From contig CAIIXF020000001.1 in assembly GCA_903813345.2 (NCBI GenBank), positions 8,623,098 to 8,687,097 of the forward strand: a stretch of DNA of 64,000 nt. Direction: 5' to 3'. This DNA is from Owenia fusiformis. Its lineage: Eukaryota > Annelida > Polychaeta > Sabellida > Oweniidae. The notes beneath the pieces are model-generated. The model searched no databases and was not told the origin of the DNA. It worked only from the letters and a program-made list of their open reading frames with translations. A program made the translations under genes and the position numbers. Below, piece by piece: positions 41,946 through 55,263 of this stretch (positions are counted from its first letter, which is position 1; each line of letters opens with the position of its first letter).

Positions 41946-42084
41946 AATTTGAACTGCATTTGTTTATAGGTGTCAGCACAAGACTAGTCTTATTAAACTG
42001 CTGCCATCTTTTAATAAAATTGTATTCAAGCAGGTGCTGCCATCTTATTATATTCGTTTGAATAAACTACTCTTTCATTAAAAG

Positions 42085-45000
42085 ATGGCAGGAAAATCAC
42101 TGGGATGTGCTGCCACCTTTTTACCGGATATTACTAAAATCAAAATGGCTCCTCATCGAGGAACAACAATCGTTCATACAGAATTTCCACTTTATACCGT
42201 ACGTGCCCTAGGTGATCGTCATTTTATGGTGGCGGGAGGAGGAGGAACTGCTAAGACGGGTGTTAAGAATGCTATTGTAAGTGAAATCTTTCAGTTGTTG
42301 GTAGAAAAAAGCTATAGGATAAACACGTCATCATAAATAAACTTCAGACTTCAGTTCAAAATTTGAGGTAAGTCACAGGAACTTGTAGCACTCACGGACC
42401 TTTGCCAGATTACCTCCTCTGTGTCTAGGCTCAATAAATATACTCAAGGACAAGACACGAGATCTTCGGAAAATTTATTTTTTCTTGATTTTGGAGTCAG
42501 TTTATCGATAAATAGAGTCTATCACATGTCATACATCAAATGATGCATACTGTTAGCTTCAACTCCAATCGCTAAAGCCACACATCCAAGAAAGCGTCTG
42601 CTGATAAAAGCATAAAATAAGCGAGCGTATATTTAATGGAGTGCTTCGGCTATTTCCATTGTTCAAATGTTTATTCCCAAAGTCAAATGCATTTTCTGAG
42701 AATGTGACGACATTCCGGATGACGTCACATCAGAGATTACCAAGAAGTCCCATGACGTTTCTTTAAACTCCTGTAGAAACAATAACAACCGTTTGTTAGG
42801 CTACGCGATCCTTTACTTTCATTGGCTGCTTGTTGCAATGTAACGTAATTTGAGAGACGAACAACATCTGACACTGCCGGAAATTACCGAAGCACTCCAT
42901 TATCTTAACGCTCTGAAACTTTGAAATAAATGTCCCGGGAAAATTCGAATTACAGCGTCAATAATGGATATCATGCAACCATTCAAATTAATACATAAAG
43001 AAGAGATTACTGGGTAAATATTGATCAATCAATGTCTGACAGATGGAAAAAAAGGTCAGTATGACAGTCATATTTTTGGGTGGTCATTTTTTTGATGTAG
43101 TATTTTTGGCTCATGTCCTATCTTCCCATTTATCCTTTGAGCCTACTACCAATAGGGGCTGGATCTGGCTCCGGATCTGTGGTAGCACTAGGCTATGAAT
43201 GCTTACAACCAATCAATGAAGTGTAAGGAACGCATGCTATATACATGCTCATTATCCCAACGAACAAAGTTCTGTAGGGATATAGTGAAGCCCTCCGTCC
43301 GTCAGTCCGTCTGTCCGGAAGATAACTCGAATACTAGTTGACAGATTTTCTTCATATTTAGTGGAAAGATGTATATTGGTGAATAGTTCTACCCAAAATT
43401 TTTTTTTTCAAGATGGCCACCAGTCTAAAAATGGCGGGAATTTTTCGCAAAAATCTTATGTTTTTCATTTCAAACCAAAATAATAAATATTATATTATAT
43501 ATATTATTTGAAATTTTGGTAGTATATTAACAACATCTATCTATTTCACATTTATCCCGGGTTTTTCACCCTGACCCCCAGGGGCCGTAAATGGGAGATT
43601 GGGAAAACAGGAATTTGCGTTAATTTTGAGATGTTTTTGAAGTATAGCTTTATTATATAATTGAAGGAATTTCAGAGCAGATCACAATTATGGCATTGTT
43701 TTTCTGATTTGCGCCTCTGAAAATTCAAAATGGCTGACTAGAGCAGAAATTCGACATTACTTAGAGTTATCTTGAAAGTATGGTTACATGATACTACAAT
43801 GATTTATTTAAAATATTTATTGAAGGTAAGAGTATATGGTAAATATTACATTGTGACTGTACAGATTGATGATTTATATAGTGTTCGTTGGGATTTGCTA
43901 CTCCGTGGAGTTGCCATTTTCTAGTTAACTATGCAGGGATGTAATAGGAAATGACCATATAGAAAGTCGTCCGTATTTCTACGATGAACTCTGATTAGCT
44001 CGGTGATATCAGAGATTTATTGTAGACTGAAAGAGTGAAGAGGAAGCTCTCTTTTCAAGAAGTGAAGTTGAACGAATGCAAAGGGTATATGGAAAAATAC
44101 ATGTGCAGTATGTCCATCATATTGTACATAAATGACATTTGTATATTTCAGATTATTTCGGTTTTTGTGCAATAACCTTGTGGCCTCTTATAGGGGTTTC
44201 AGTCGTGTTATTCGAAAATAACAAGGCAGAGAAGCATCAAAATATAAGAGGCCATACCTTTTAAGCCTAACCAGAAGCAATCCAAGATATACAAATCTCA
44301 TTTGTGTTTAATATAAATTATTTTTCCATATATTGTTGCACAATGGTCTTTTGATTTCTTATCTTCTTAGGTTTTATTTATGTAAATAATAAAACAGTGA
44401 AATGGACTGTATCAATTATACTTTCTTCTGAAATATAAGGTCTATTCATTGTTCAATCACCTCTTCAATGCATAAACCATGAATGCATGTAATATATACA
44501 GTGTACATGTATCTACAGTACCTCGTCCTCCATGCAAGAACAAGAGAGTTCAAATCAAAGATGTCAGGGGTAGTAAAATGTGCCCCACTGGATTGTACAA
44601 GCACTCCAAATTTTCAATTCTAGTTAAGTCATAAATCAAAATCAGCCTCTAATGGCTTTCTTTTTGCAGGAAATTTATGAAATTAAGAATGCAGAAGGAG
44701 AACTCCACTCAGAAAAGTTGGGCCGCCATGAAACAACTGATGCAGTTATGAACAGTGCATGTATTTGCAACACTAAGAACTATGTGCTGGCAGCTGGGAT
44801 GGAAGACAAATGTGAAATATTTAACCTACGATACAAAATTATGTTTCAGTCTAAAAATCCAGGTAAGAATTTAATGATTTACAAAAAAGTATATGTTAAC
44901 GTGATGCAGTAGAAATTGAGAAAACTGCTAGAAACCCATGTCATTTATGTTATGTATAAATAAACCATGAAAAATTGTGACAGTTTTTGACATTTGAGAA

Positions 45001-48000
45001 ATTTTAATTCTTGAAGATAATTGAATGTGTATTTATAGATGGAGACACTGTGGTTAGGAAAAGGAAGAGCAATCTGACGAAAGCTCAGGACATCAAAGAT
45101 GCTGAGCGTTCTATTAAATTTGAAGTTGAGCACCTGAACTCAGTGACAACAGACTTCCATAGCAAAGGTGGCTACCAGAAAGTTGTTGCGTTCAATCTGG
45201 AGGGAACACTCATGGCAACTGGGGGAGGAGATGGACATCTCAGGGTTTGGGAGGTAAATATAAGATATCAATATTTTAAAGTCTAGAAACAAACAAAAGA
45301 ACACAACTGTGCCTGGTAAGGTGTATTACTTGTATTTTTGGGTGAAGTAAGATAGAGGAAAAATAAACCCCAGAATGTATAGATGAACCTGTATTCAGAT
45401 TTACCCTTCTTATAGTTAAGATATAAAAGCTATGTACATGATGTATAATTGATTCAGTTACAGCTTAACATTTTGCAGGCAAGCATAATCATAAATCATA
45501 ATCACCAGTACTCTTATTCAATACCTGGTTGTTTTACTCAACATTGTGACATTCATTCTTACCAGTCTACTTTCTCATGTGACAAATTGATAGACAAATA
45601 TTTGAAGGATTTATTTGTAACAAGAATGTAATTTAAAGTATGTATATTTCAGTATCCCAAATTGAAGAAAGTGTGTGATGTAAAGGCACATAACCAGGAG
45701 ATTGATGATCTGGACATTAGCCCACAACAAAATAAGGTACACCACTATAATAACAGCATCGTTATATTGTTCATATGGAGTTTATATTACCACTATAGTT
45801 AACATAGGGGTCTGCAATCAGTCTTTACCAAACAATAATTCATTTTCCATTTGGCATATTATTTCCAGTAGGTTTGTGTGTACATGTGGTTTCTAAGAAA
45901 GAAATGAGGGACGTTAAATGCTTATTATTATTTAAAGACTTTCTGCTCCCCCCCAGTGCTGGGTCTATGGGACCACCAATACCTCCCCCAGCAAACTCAA
46001 ATGTCTTATTGGTTGTAGTGTATAATCTATCTGAAAGACACGTCTATAAATTTGCACATTCCACTTTTTGCATATTTTAAATTTCAGGTTGTGACCCTCT
46101 CTAAAGATAACAATGCATTTATATGGGACAGTAGGAAAGGAAACAAAATATGTCCACTCAAGTGGACTCAAAATACAGGAGATACAAAATACAGATATAG
46201 AAACTGTAGGTAAGTTCATATAATTCTTATACAATGAAATAGATCACTCATAGTTTGGCAAGGTGTGTCCTAATCCAGCCAATCCAAACATAGTGTTTCA
46301 AATACTTGCAGTGCGTTATATGTCACCAATCACCACATCCAAGGTCACTCCTTGCATTGTTGTCAAAAAGTCATTGAAAAAATATTCTTTTAGTGATTTT
46401 GTATCTTTTATGTGACATGATAGAGAATATTTTGCAATGTGTGAAAAGAATTTAAGCCCAAGACCCAATGCATTGTGGAATGACCATTCTTTTCAGGTCT
46501 TGTTTCCTAAAATTAACTTCTTTTTTAAAATTAACACTTGATGCTGTGTGTCTCATGCAAAGGACGATTCTCGGTTTGGAGAACAGTCTCCTGGGCTAAT
46601 AATTTTTTCATGAAAAATATAGAAATATTACCCAAATTAAACTATGAATATTCAAAAGAGGACATTTAAACCTACAAGATGTAAAAATAACAAATTGGTC
46701 TGAAGCAGGGATAACGCTCAATTAGACCGATTCAATAAAATACAAGTCTCGATTTGGGGAAAGAAGTTCATCAGTGTACTGCGCTAATATTTTTTTGCGA
46801 AAAATCTAGAAATATTACCCAAATTAAATTATGACTATTCAAAAGAGGACATTCAAATCTATATTATGTAAAAAAAATCAAATTTGTCCGAAGCAGGGAT
46901 AATGCTCATTTAGATTGATGAACTTCGTTCTCCAAACCGAGAATCGTCCTTTTGGAAAGCAACCCCTTCAAGGAATGGTCAAAACACATTGTACTGATTC
47001 CAGGGCTTAAATTCTTAAATAAATGATATATGATATTATAATCTTAACTGTTGAATACATGAACCACTAGCAGATCCATGTTCTACCCCCTAGGGAAAAC
47101 AATTTGTAAGGCCTCAATTAGTGGGCCTTTTTAGGCATTACTTGGCCTTTTTGGGCCTATTTAAAAAAAATTCTGACTTGAAATGTAGCCCCCTTGTTAG
47201 CTTCTGGATCTGCCAGTATGTACATATAGTTTAAGATGGGTAACTAAGGCCCAAACTATACAGGAAGTCTTGCATATATTGATAATAATTAAGGAAAAAC
47301 TACATAATAGTCAAGTGTTAAGCATAGAATTAAATTCTTTGTTTATTTTGAGTTTTTCATCTTCATTTAGATATGGCCTTATAGAGGGAGCAAGAGATAA
47401 GTTCAACCTCTACACGACACATATACCTGTAGTCAGGGGAACTAAACCGCCAAATTGTTACCTCACAAAGTGGGAGACCAAGAACTACACACCTTGTAAG
47501 ATAGTCAGCACTGGTCAGGCAGTCACTTCAGCATTAGCAGTCAGGTAGGGAATATTCAACTATGAGATTGCCTTCTATATTATCTGGTTCACCTTTTGCT
47601 TAATCGAGACTGATTCCAGAGTCATTGTGTAAGGCTGTAAGGAGAAAAGAAAATATGTGTTTTGTCAACTTTTTGTTTTTGGCTGAAAGTAAAATTACTT
47701 ATCAAGATCTAAATTGTTAGTTAATTCCATTATTTAAGCAAAGTTTGGTTTGCTCTATGGGTATCTTAGATGGATTGCTAAAACCTATTTTGTTGCAAGA
47801 ATGGTCAAAGTTAGATAAATATCAGTGATGAAAATCATGTTCATGAAGCGGTGGCTTGAGGGAAAATGTACAGTATGTGTATCTAAATCAAAAAACTGTG
47901 GTGAGAAAGTCTGTGGTGAGGTCAAATTATCATTTTGAAAAATTCAGTGTCCAACTTAAAAGTTGCATTAAATGTTTCATACTTCTGTTTCCAGCTCAGA

Positions 48001-48920
48001 TGGTACCTACCTTGGACTAGGGACATTATCTGGAGATGTAGGGGTCTATATCTCATATAGTTTACAGGTAATAACATACAGTACTTGGTAAGTCATTTGC
48101 CATGCTTTCCCCAAAGACTTTGTAGATACATGGAAACAAGATGATATACTGTGAAATTAAATATGTTAATTGAAATTTCATGTTGGTTATGCAAACTTTA
48201 ATAGTTGAATTAATAGTCAAAATTCTGACACATAATTTAAGAATTTTGAAATAAAGAAAAAAATCAGCTTTGCCCGGTAGATAACTATGTTCTTTCTGCT
48301 GCATTTTTCCAGTTCAGAGTAATTATTATTTCAAAGGGAAACCTATCAAATTCAAATGCTTTAACTGATATGCCAGATAATTTGTAATATTATATTTTCA
48401 GAAATTATATTATGTAAAAGAGGCTCATGGTATATTTGTTACGGGACTAGACTTTTTCCCATCCTCCGATTCAACACGTGCAATAATGGGTGACCATGAC
48501 GTAAACCTGCTCAGTATCTCCGCGGACAACCAAGTCAAAGTTCATCAGGAACCCACCAGAGGTTAGTGCTTCCAATACAAATATGGGAATACCTTGAATA
48601 CCTAGAAAACTGTGAACTTCTTGCTCATGATGATTTTGTAAAACATGTGTCGTTCATTTGGGATTTCTCATTTACTTTACTCTGAAATGCAACAAAATGG
48701 TAGCTCCTCAAATTATTTATTTTTTAGACCACTGAAATTGTTCTGAGGTATACACTCTAACATAGTCTGAAGTAAAATCATATTAGGGTTCAAATCAATT
48801 GTAATGAATTGAAAATGTCTTATTTTTGTTTCAGCCAGTTACAGTGCATTCTGGGTGCTGCTAGGTTTCCTTGCCATCATATATGCCATCTTTTGGACAC
48901 TCACTGTACTTGGATTGTGA
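42085..48920 (+). CDS. PREB: Prolactin regulatory element-binding protein / SEC12, SAR1 exchange factor
   Basis: Nine exons: 42085-42276, 44670-44862, 45039-45253, 45653-45736, 46088-46209, 47371-47544, 47995-48067, 48402-48561, 48835-48920. All phases agree; 1,299 nt give 432 residues, near the 417 of human PREB. The N-terminus (FPLYTVRALGDRHFMVAGGG, GTAKTGV) is the SEC12 potassium-loop region that contacts SAR1. WD-type blades follow (VVAFNLEGTLMATGGGDGHL, VVTLSKDNNAFIWD, GTYLGLGTLSGDVGVY, LLSISADNQVKVH). The chain ends with one membrane helix (FWVLLGFLAIIYAIFW) and a very short lumenal tail, so it is anchored in the ER with the beta-propeller in the cytosol. There it charges SAR1 with GTP to start COPII coats. 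Introns 1 and 5 carry MITEs. Confidence 0.95.
42634..42902. mobile_element. 269-bp MITE in PREB intron 1
   Basis: Terminal inverted repeats TAATGGAGTGCTTCGG continue to 24 bp with two mismatches; outer TA could be the target duplication. The interior includes ATGACGTCAC, a palindromic CRE core (near 42719), so the element may have brought a CREB/ATF site into the first intron. Confidence 0.7.
43254..43894. mobile_element. 641-bp element with ATCCCAACGAACA ends in PREB intron 1
   Basis: The left end ATCCCAACGAACA has its exact reverse complement at the right end. The left subterminal part contains a CCGTCCGTCAGTCCGTCTGT pyrimidine-rich run. No coding region is seen. Confidence 0.65.
46559..46952. 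mobile_element. 394-bp element with perfect 26-bp ends and internal tandem duplication, PREB intron 5
   Basis: A perfect 26-bp terminal inverted repeat starts AAAGGACGATTCTCGG. The interior holds two direct copies of a roughly 190-bp unit sharing TAGAAATATTACCCAAATTA and GAAGCAGGGATAA. No target duplication is obvious. Confidence 0.8.
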
Positions 48921-49590
48921 TATCAAAGGACATTGCACAAAACTGTGATATTATTACTAAGACAGGTGTATGCTGTACAGTATTCTACAGTTCTGGATTT
49001 TATGCCAGTGGTTCTTGTATGAATGCTCATCAGCTAAAAGTCAAGACTTTTAAGTACATTTTATATGTATTGATAAGGCCCTATAATTAATGAGCATTCA
49101 TTTAGCTAGGTATAAATCTGGTGTACTTCTTCCAGTGGTTGGAACATTCACTATTTAGACTTTGAAACAAAATGCCAAATTATTCCAACATAACAAAGTT
49201 TCCTCCACATGGTTTCAACTAACTGCATAAAGTTTTAATATATTTCTTAAGGTGAAGTAGCCTACCTTCTAAAGGTAAATTTGTTGATATTTATTTAACT
49301 CTGTACAAGATTAGATTATATTTTTGTGAAGAATAGTTTAATTGATGTAATCCAGAATGTCTTAACATTCTGGAATAACTGACATATGATATGCCTAAAT
49401 AATATTGTCAGTTTAATTTGAATTGTTTTTTAATCATGATTAAATCAAAAAGAATAGTTAGATGATATTGAATTATTTTTTCCATATGATGCAAACTTAG
49501 ATTTGGTTTACATTCAATGAGGTAAAATGGACTATTAACAGGATTTATGCGATTGATAAATGTTTGTAGTTCAAATTTATTAATGCACCC

Positions 49591-49621
49591 ATGGGCTTTC
49601 AACTTTCTCTTGAAAGCCCAT
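49591..49621. repeat. Perfect 12-bp hairpin with 7-nt loop
   Basis: ATGGGCTTTCAA, loop CTTTCTC, TTGAAAGCCCAT, flanked by direct GCACCC. A similar 10-bp hairpin, TCCAGAATGT/ACATTCTGGA with a CTTA loop, lies at 49351-49374. Both are in the presumed PREB 3' UTR and could be RNA structures. Confidence 0.5.
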
Positions 49622-52023
49622 GATGCACCCTTTGACAATTTCATTTTTATTCATGGTTGTGGAAGATTTTGATTGTTTCTTATATTACTCTTATTTTTTA
49701 TTATACCCATGTTGGCAGTACACTATGTCAGCATGGAGTCATTGATCGAATTTTGATCTGGAACATATAAGCACTTAGTTTTTATATATAAATGCAACAT
49801 ATATGACACTCCTCCAGTCATTATTATTGTTGTTAAGTTGTAATACAGTAGTAATCGGGTATCATTTGAAGGTACTGAAAACAATACATCCTTGCATAGT
49901 GCCTACTGTTTACCTTGTTAGAATGTGTTGGAAACATTAGTTAACTTCCATCATACATGGATTTTCAGATTGTGTTCCTTACAGAAACATGATTATTTGA
50001 TACATTATGACAAGTGTACAGCCTATGACATGTATGATACAGAACAAAATATTGCCTCTTGAGCTAAAACAATGGAGTGTATGAGTTGGGAGTTTATTGT
50101 AATGTGATATACTAGTATCACAGTTTCAAACCTTCTGTGTTGAATATCGTAGGAACATTTTTTTGTGAGGGGTTTGCATCAAAATATCAATGTCTAATAG
50201 GAAACTAAATTTTAGTCTTGGGAAGAGGGTTAACATCATTCAACATTTCAATATTTCCCAAACATGTAAACGAGTGGCTACCTTTCCATTGAAATACTTC
50301 CAGTAGAACATAAAACAGATTTTAAAGTACAAAGGAAATAAAAGTGAGAAGAGCAATGAATGTGTCTTTCAACAAAAGTTTACAAAACTCCATGGAAATG
50401 TTTTTGGGTTTTTTTCACCGGAAATGTTGCCATTTCAACATTTGAGGTATTTAGTTTTCAGGGGATGGGGGTCAAGGTCAAAATTAAATATATTTAGTTT
50501 CCTATCAGACTATCAGACGAAGCCACCTCTTATTTGACATGTTTTATAAAACATGTTTTAGGTAGGCTATTGAGAATTATTTATTTTAACCTTGGAATGA
50601 AATATCAGGTTTTCCAAGTGTATGTCTTCAATAATAAATCCTAGGCTATTCTAATGAAATAAAAAGTTAAATAAAAAAAATCATGTTTTGTTAAATTTTA
50701 GGTTTCAATATTTGGAGCAATTATTCTGTCAACACTAGCCAGTGTCATTGTAGATTGCCATCATTATTGTTACATTGCTACTTGATCATAGTGTGTCAAG
50801 GAAATAGAATAGATTTAATTTGAAATAATCCTCAATATTTCATTTTTAAATATTCAAAATTTAGTCAAAGTTATCATATTTGAAACCACGTACAAAATTA
50901 TATCAATGAAAGTTTTTTCTTTTGAAAATTATGTCATAGAAGACAGGGGGTGCAATAAGGCCCCCTTTCTGAGCCAATATTGCTTGGGATTTCAATTATG
51001 ATGCTGAGGAAATGGAGACTCAGGGAAATAAGAACTATGTGTGCAAGCGCCTACATTTTTATTTCCATGGGCGTAGCGCTATTTTTCTAATTCTAAGTAG
51101 TACGCCACCACCACAGGAACAAGAGTTGAGTGAATGAAAAAACAATCATTTGGGGGATCTGGGGGTTCTCCCCTTGGAAAATTTTGAAATTTGGTTGTAT
51201 TTGGAGCGAATTTGCAACCATCTGGTACGCCTGTGCATACCGGGTGCTGCGCCCATGACTTCTATTCTTCTTAAATCATATGAGCAGTGTGAATAGCTCT
51301 CTTTGGCTGAGTAAAACAAAAGTCGCTAAAAATTGGATCTTGAGGACATGCTACACTCATTAACAACTTCCACCCAGTGAATCAACAAACCTAATATTGG
51401 AGTCTTGATTGAATTGAAAAGGTTTCTTGCTACTGAAATAAATTTTGAACCAATCATATTTAATCTTTCATTCACTCCGATTTATATGACGTCATTCATG
51501 GATCCAGAAAAATAAAGACTCGGGAAATATCTCATTTTACGCTGGATTTCTTGTGGAATAAGCTTACAAATAGCAGAAGCCTTACGGTAATATTATATTT
51601 AAACTACCTAACTTAGATTTGCTGTCCAGTATATATTTTCAAAACGCCCTTTTGACCACGTAAGTGTCTCTGAAAAATTCGTGTTATCGCCCACGATTTC
51701 AAAAAAATTGTTCAAATTCAATTGTTTTATTCAAAATCAGTCGAAAAAGGTTTGAGGTATGCCCCATAATGGGGCATGAAATGCCGGAAGGCGATTTGCC
51801 CCAAACCATGCCTATTCATTGTATATTTGTTTGTATATATGAAATAAACCTAATAATAAAAATAGGTATGCCCCTCTACACAAACTCCCATGCAGTCTGC
51901 AGTGTCTCGGTAGACACTGCGGCGGGCAGATGAAGAAAATCCCCAAAATTTGGTGAAAATAGTTACCATTTTCATCGTATATGTGGTCAATTTTCACACA
52001 ACTTAAAAAATATGTAGGGGAAG

Positions 52024-52927
52024 TGGTCCTAATTATCGCACGGTCCTAATTATCGCACGATTGTCCTAATTGGCTAAAATATGCACCCACCTTACTTCGG
52101 TCCAAAGCCTTCTCTATATTCCGGCTTTGAGTAGAAGATTGAGCTGCCTTGGTACTATGAATATTGTAAACCAGTGTGTTACACGCACATTAAATATGGC
52201 ATAATAATATGAAATATACCTTTATGTATACGATTTGAAGAACATCAGCTCACATGGCGTCTGAATCTATTGTTATATTTGATTTCTTTAAGCGAGAATG
52301 ATTTCAAAGTTTCCTCCATTTTATTCACGTCCAGAACCGGAAGCCATTTTTAGCTACAGCGAGAAAATGTCACCATGTGTCAAACTCCGAAATGAAATTT
52401 TGAAATATCTAAATCCAGACAAGCAACGCTTCATCCTAAATATAATTAATATTCTTAAAAATTTATAAAAAATGAGTACTAGGTGCGTGTAGGTGCGTGT
52501 AGCACCTTTTCTAGAGTACAAACGAAATCAATGAAGTTACGTCTAGCTGTAAGCTAGAGACTCGAGTAACACCCACCATCTTTTAACCAGTTTTACGAAA
52601 AACAGTTCAACACCATTACTCCCAATCTTTATGATTTATTCATATATTTAGAAATATCTCTTCATTTTTTAAGAATTGTTTACTTCCGCTTTGCTATTGC
52701 GCAAGAAGTGAAATTCGTCTGACAAAGTTTGACCCCCCTCCAACTAAAGACAGAAAAGTAAGTGTATAATGTATATTTTGTTGATATTTTACACTAAAAC
52801 TGATAGAAAAATGATTATAGCATATGTGTGTATCTGTTATAAACAGAGAAATGTGTACAGTATCGTGAAATGACATCTGAAACACAACTGTGCGATAATT
52901 AGGACGACTGTGCGATAATTAGGACCA
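52024..52927. mobile_element. Element with tandemly doubled terminal repeat
   Basis: The left end has two head-to-tail copies of GGTCCTAATTATCGCAC (52025-52041, 52042-52058). The right end has the reverse complement twice (from 52889 and 52910, spaced 20-21 bp). The interior has no transposase frame; the open frame at 52694-52885 is not recognised. Confidence 0.75.
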
Positions 52928-53309
52928 CCACACATGCGAGTCTAAGGGGTCTTAAAGTGTTAGCATTCGGAGATTGAGAAATGTCAAACACTACTTAAAT
53001 TTTAGAAGAAAGGTTGATCTTTCATCTCATATTCTCAAAGTAAGTTGAAGTTATCATATTTGAAATCGTCAGTAGTTTTCCAGAGTACCCGTGCGGTGAT
53101 AGGACCATGTTCCCCAATCATTATTTTGTCAAAATATCTCAAAATTATTGAAATATGAGAAGAAATCACAGCGGAAGGAATTCTGAGTAAAAGTTGTATT
53201 GATAATAGTTTACCGTTATCTCGTTCCAAGACTATCTCTACGTTCTAGTCTTGCGAACGTCTTATTCTTTTGTCTGTACGATTACAACACTACTCTTCTT
53301 ACACTTAAG

Positions 53310-53660
53310 ATACCTATTCCAATAGATTCCTTGGTATTTTACCATTCTTTTCGTGTAGTTGAATCCACAATTGTGTGAGTTTATCGGCAGAACGAAGAGG
53401 TTTTCGTTTTTGATAGCAATATTTGCGTGTAATATTTAACTTATTTCAACCTTCAAATTCCTCCATTCAGTTCCCGGCATGCACCAGTCATAAGGGAAAT
53501 CCCTGGGGAATTCCCCTTCCGACATTTTGAAAATTGCTGATATATTTCCAATGTAAAAACTAAAATCTCTTCGTTCTGCCGAAAAACCCATACAATTGGC
53601 GATCTAACAACATAAAAAGAATTCTAAAATATTAAGGAATGTATCGAGGTAGGTCATTTA
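53310..53660. mobile_element. Foldback element
   Basis: Arms of about 110 bp share TCGGCAGAACGAAGAG with the reverse complement CTCTTCGTTCTGCCGA. Weaker pairing extends outward through CAATTGTGTGAGTTT. It is non-coding. Confidence 0.65.
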
Positions 53661-53984
53661 GGTGTGCAATGCGTAGTATTTTCTCCAACTTTGTAAAAAC
53701 ATTGACTGACCAATTATACGCGCGTACGACCACAATCTAAAGGGGTCGTAGGATGCGATAAGTTAACCGCATGTGTTGTTTATTAGTTTATACGCGCAAT
53801 TCAACCAATGAAATAATCTAAATTTTTCAATCACGCTACCTGAGCATGGGACAAGAACCAATCACATCAGTTGTTTATTACGACGTTACCATGCTTATAG
53901 TGAGATACCTGCCCGCCACAGTGATATATCACTGCACGGGAGTTTGCCCCATACAAAATCCATTTAGAAACCCGTGAATTTCCT

Positions 53985-54117
53985 GCAACATTTCAAGGGG
54001 ACTTCTACAGTTTGGAACATAAATAATTGACAGGTGGATTTGCTGAAGTGAGGATTTCCCATGTTAAAATAAGAGCATTTTCAAGAGGCCATACATCAGT
54101 GGATGAGATTTTTGTCG
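53985..54117 (-). repeat. Half-copy of the 41032-41283 repeat family
   Basis: Shares GACAGGTGGATTTGCTGAAG, TGAGGATTTCCCATGTTAAA and CATCAGTGGATGAGATT with the reverse complement of 41170-41270. The match stops where the foldback at 54118 begins, suggesting that the foldback inserted into it. Confidence 0.75.
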
Positions 54118-54880
54118 GTTTCATGTTAAAAAAAGCAAGAACTTAACTTTGACATATAAGTGTTACCTGATGAATGGGACCCTCATGTGCCTTCCAAATG
54201 GTAGTAAACGAACTCCAGTGTAACTACATCAGCTTATCTTTCCGTCCGATCAACAATTAGTACAGTTATACGAGAAATGTAAATGAACTGAAAATATTCC
54301 CAAAATTTTTCCGAATGGCTTGTCATTTTTCCAGAAGCTATGATACGTTATATTACCGAACGTGTGTGAAAATGGAATTTCAATGAAATGTTTGTTCGAT
54401 GCTCGGATGATCGCATTTTATTTATCTCTCGTAAAATGAACGAACAAACATGCCATTTTCACACATGTTCGGTAATATAACGTATTATAACTTCTGGAAA
54501 TGACAAGGCAGTCGGAAAAATTTGGGATTTTTTTTCAGTTCGTTTACATCGTACTACTTGTATATTTCTTGTATAACTGTACTTATTGTTGATCGGACGG
54601 AAAGATAAGCTGATGTAGTTACATTGGAGTTCCTTTACTATCATTTGGATGGCACGTGGGGGTCCCATTCATCAGGTAACACTTATATGTGTAACATAAT
54701 AATGATTATGTATAATGATTATCTAAAGTGTCCCATAAGCCTTTGAAGGCTGGGTGCACGCTCGTTTGTATTGATTATATATGTATGTGAAATTGTGCAC
54801 GAGACACTGAAATAAACAAATACTTACTTACTTACTTACTATATGTCGAAGTTAGGTTCTTGCTTTTTTTAACATGAAAT
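54118..54880. mobile_element. Foldback element, right arm split by a retroposon
   Basis: Arms begin TTTCATGTTAAAAAAAGCAA and include CTGATGAATGGGACCC(T/C), AAGATAAGCTGATGTAGTTA-type blocks and TCGGTAATATAACGTA. The right arm is interrupted at 54691-54839. The loop is about 20-30 bp near 54410. Confidence 0.8.
54691..54839 (+). mobile_element. 149-bp retroposed insert with (ACTT)n tail
   Basis: Flanked by direct repeats TATATGT (54684-54690 and 54840-54846) and ending AATAAACAAATACTTACTTA plus further ACTT units, the form of a truncated LINE or SINE 3' end. The intact left arm of the surrounding foldback shows the uninterrupted site. Confidence 0.75.
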
Positions 54881-55263
54881 AGACAGTAACTTAGAATTTA
54901 CAGCCAGTTACTTATGTCAGACATTAACAACATTTCGTCCAGTTTTCGAATATCGCCATTTTGTTTTAATTTTAGAGGAAATCACGCAATATCTCATCAA
55001 GGAGCTGAGCTGGTCCCATTTTAATTAATGATTTATTTATCTGGCAATTTTTAGAATATTCAATAAATTTATGACACGACGGCCAGCTTTTTTCAAATGG
55101 AGTTCACAGTATTCCAGATGAAATAACCTCTAGCCAAGAAATTGGCTAGAGACTCGAGTAAAGGGAACCACTCAAAATCACCCAAGATAATAACTTCCTT
55201 CTCATATCAAAATAACAATGGAGTTCATACGTCAGGTAAATAATTCGTTTAGAAATATGGTTC

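Larger units (their letters stand above)
38263..42084. other. Head-to-head intergenic region between PPP1R42 and PREB
   Basis: The two start codons are 3.8 kb apart and face away from each other. Inside are a perfect 14-bp hairpin (39165-39198), a repeated TTAGCTAAAA-type segment (39220-39440), a 615-bp foldback (40115-40729), a 252-bp MITE (41032-41283) and promoter-like motifs near 41900. The open frame 40841-41104 has no recognised domain. Confidence 0.5.
51866..53954. mobile_element. Composite inverted-repeat element of about 2.1 kb
   Basis: Inverted copies at 51866-51929 and 53909-53954 share CAAACTCCC(A/G)TGCAGT and CACTG(C/T)GGCGGGCAG. Each copy contains its own perfect hairpin: GCAGTGTCT/AGACACTGC on the left and CAGTGATATATCACTG on the right. 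Elements 52024-52927 and 53310-53660 lie inside. Family and target duplication are unknown. Confidence 0.5.

Noticed and set aside
49591-49621. microRNA precursor
   Set aside because: A 12-bp stem is too short for a miRNA hairpin.
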